Below are positions 63,616-64,000 of a stretch of DNA of 64,000 nt, piece by piece. The stretch comes from CAYZJR01 sp964503045. GTDB taxonomy: Bacteria > Cyanobacteriota > Vampirovibrionia > Obscuribacterales > Obscuribacteraceae. The notes beneath the pieces are model-generated. The model searched no databases. It worked only from the letters and a program-made list of their open reading frames with translations, and was not told where the DNA came from. Position numbers and translations under genes: made by a program. Location of the stretch: positions 1-64,000 of the forward strand of contig CAZCZI010000031.1 in NCBI GenBank assembly GCA_964503045.1, read 5' to 3'. How positions within the stretch are numbered: position 1 is the stretch's first letter; each line of letters begins with the position of its first letter.

Positions 63616-64000
63616 ATGAATTCGAATCCTGATTTACAGCCTGATGTATCGCCGGATATAGCGCCGGATATAGCGTTGGATATAGCGTCGGAAAAGATTG
63701 ATGTGCAACCAGAAAGGATTGTTGCGCAATCAGACTGGCTCGCTAATATCCAGCGCCGTATGGTGATTTTATTTCTGGTGCTCGCCTGTCTTTATTTGGC
63801 GCTTCAAGTGGCGGGCTATTTTGCCGACATAATCCGAATTCTGGGCATTTCTTTGCTCCTATCGTATCTCTTCATCAACGCTGTCGACTGGCTTGAAAAG
63901 CCTTTAGGCAACCGGGCCGGAGCAATCTTCGTCGTTTATTTGACCGGTGCAATTGTCACTACTATTGGTATCATCATCGTCGTTCCTGCATCCGTTTATC
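63616..64000 (+). CDS. AI-2E family transporter, N-terminal part
   Basis: Open to the right edge; 128 codons are visible from ATG 63616. The first 45 residues are polar with a tandem 12-bp repeat (SPDIAPDIALDIA). Then two membrane helices and SLLLSYLFINAVDWLEK, followed by GNRAGAIFVVYLTGA, the pattern of the first third of AI-2E/UPF0118 permeases (LLLAYLLNPLVDWLERR, R..A..LVYL). These are multi-pass exporters or permeases of varied substrates. The call rests on the N-terminal part only. Confidence 0.75.
   Translation, partial: MNSNPDLQPDVSPDIAPDIALDIASEKIDVQPERIVAQSDWLANIQRRMVILFLVLACLYLALQVAGYFADIIRILGISLLLSYLFINAVDWLEKPLGNRAGAIFVVYLTGAIVTTIGIIIVVPASVY

Noticed and set aside
63613..63633. 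TTCGAATCC resembling a tRNA T-arm
   Set aside because: No acceptor or anticodon stem fits around it; it is the start of the AI-2E-like gene.

Overview
The window looks like a chromosomal scaffold from an uncultured, cyanobacteria-related bacterium. The best guess is a Melainabacteria/Vampirovibrionia lineage, perhaps Obscuribacterales. This is inferred from the mix of content: an ftsZ standing alone outside any dcw cluster, many secreted TPR proteins, several eukaryotic-type Ser/Thr kinases, Tad-pilus-like surface proteins, a DUF47/PiT phosphate pair, a de novo nadCAB operon, and Gln/Tyr-rich low-complexity proteins. No rRNA or tRNA is present to settle it. Five runs of exactly 100 N are scaffold gaps. 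All fall inside repetitive coding sequence, and two are flanked by an identical 55-bp sequence, the sign of unmerged k=55 de Bruijn contig ends.

Layout. 1-16 kb: a 5'-truncated pseudokinase; an S1-like protein with a long Q/Y repeat tail; a fur-feoA-zinc-ribbon operon; uvrA; a second Q/Y-repeat protein; a CPBP-type membrane protease; an active Ser/Thr kinase; a DUF445 membrane protein. 16-20 kb: two secreted TPR proteins, ftsZ with a clear terminator, and a Pro-rich secreted protein. 20.5-26 kb: mtnA followed by a tight three-gene catabolic-looking set, namely an AllA-like ureidoglycolate lyase, a ring-opening amidohydrolase of the cyanuric acid amidohydrolase/barbiturase family, and an alpha/beta-hydrolase fused to a ThDP-dependent enzyme. 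26-32 kb: a secreted HMA-like protein, then divergent Tad-like surface genes with a good promoter, a lipoprotein and a TPR protein. 32-39 kb: a conserved hypothetical, DUF47 regulator plus PiT transporter, an RGG-like/ribbon-helix-helix protein, and a divergent response regulator/histidine kinase pair.

39-50 kb is the most accessory-looking part. It holds a 1158-residue YD-repeat-like protein ending in a papain-like Cys-protease motif with a tightly linked partner gene. Next comes a protein with two kinase domains in tandem, divergent from a vWA protein, a small DUF3601-like protein and a membrane coiled-coil protein, a layout reminiscent of TerY-type vWA/kinase modules. A single-domain response regulator, a truncated LolA-like fragment, a DUF3592 protein and an SDR follow. 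50-57 kb: a multi-pass membrane protein, a degenerate receiver and nadC-nadA-nadB behind a strong promoter. 57-64 kb: a His-rich SnoaL-like secreted protein, a pair of 101-bp elements with 23-bp inverted ends, a coiled-coil protein, a TPR protein, an NrtR-like Nudix regulator that could control the nad operon, a membrane-anchored alpha/beta hydrolase, and the start of an AI-2E-type transporter.

The candidates that best fit an undescribed system are the AllA / ring-opening amidohydrolase / hydrolase-ThDP cluster (21.8-26.1 kb) and the tandem-kinase/vWA module (43.5-48.4 kb).
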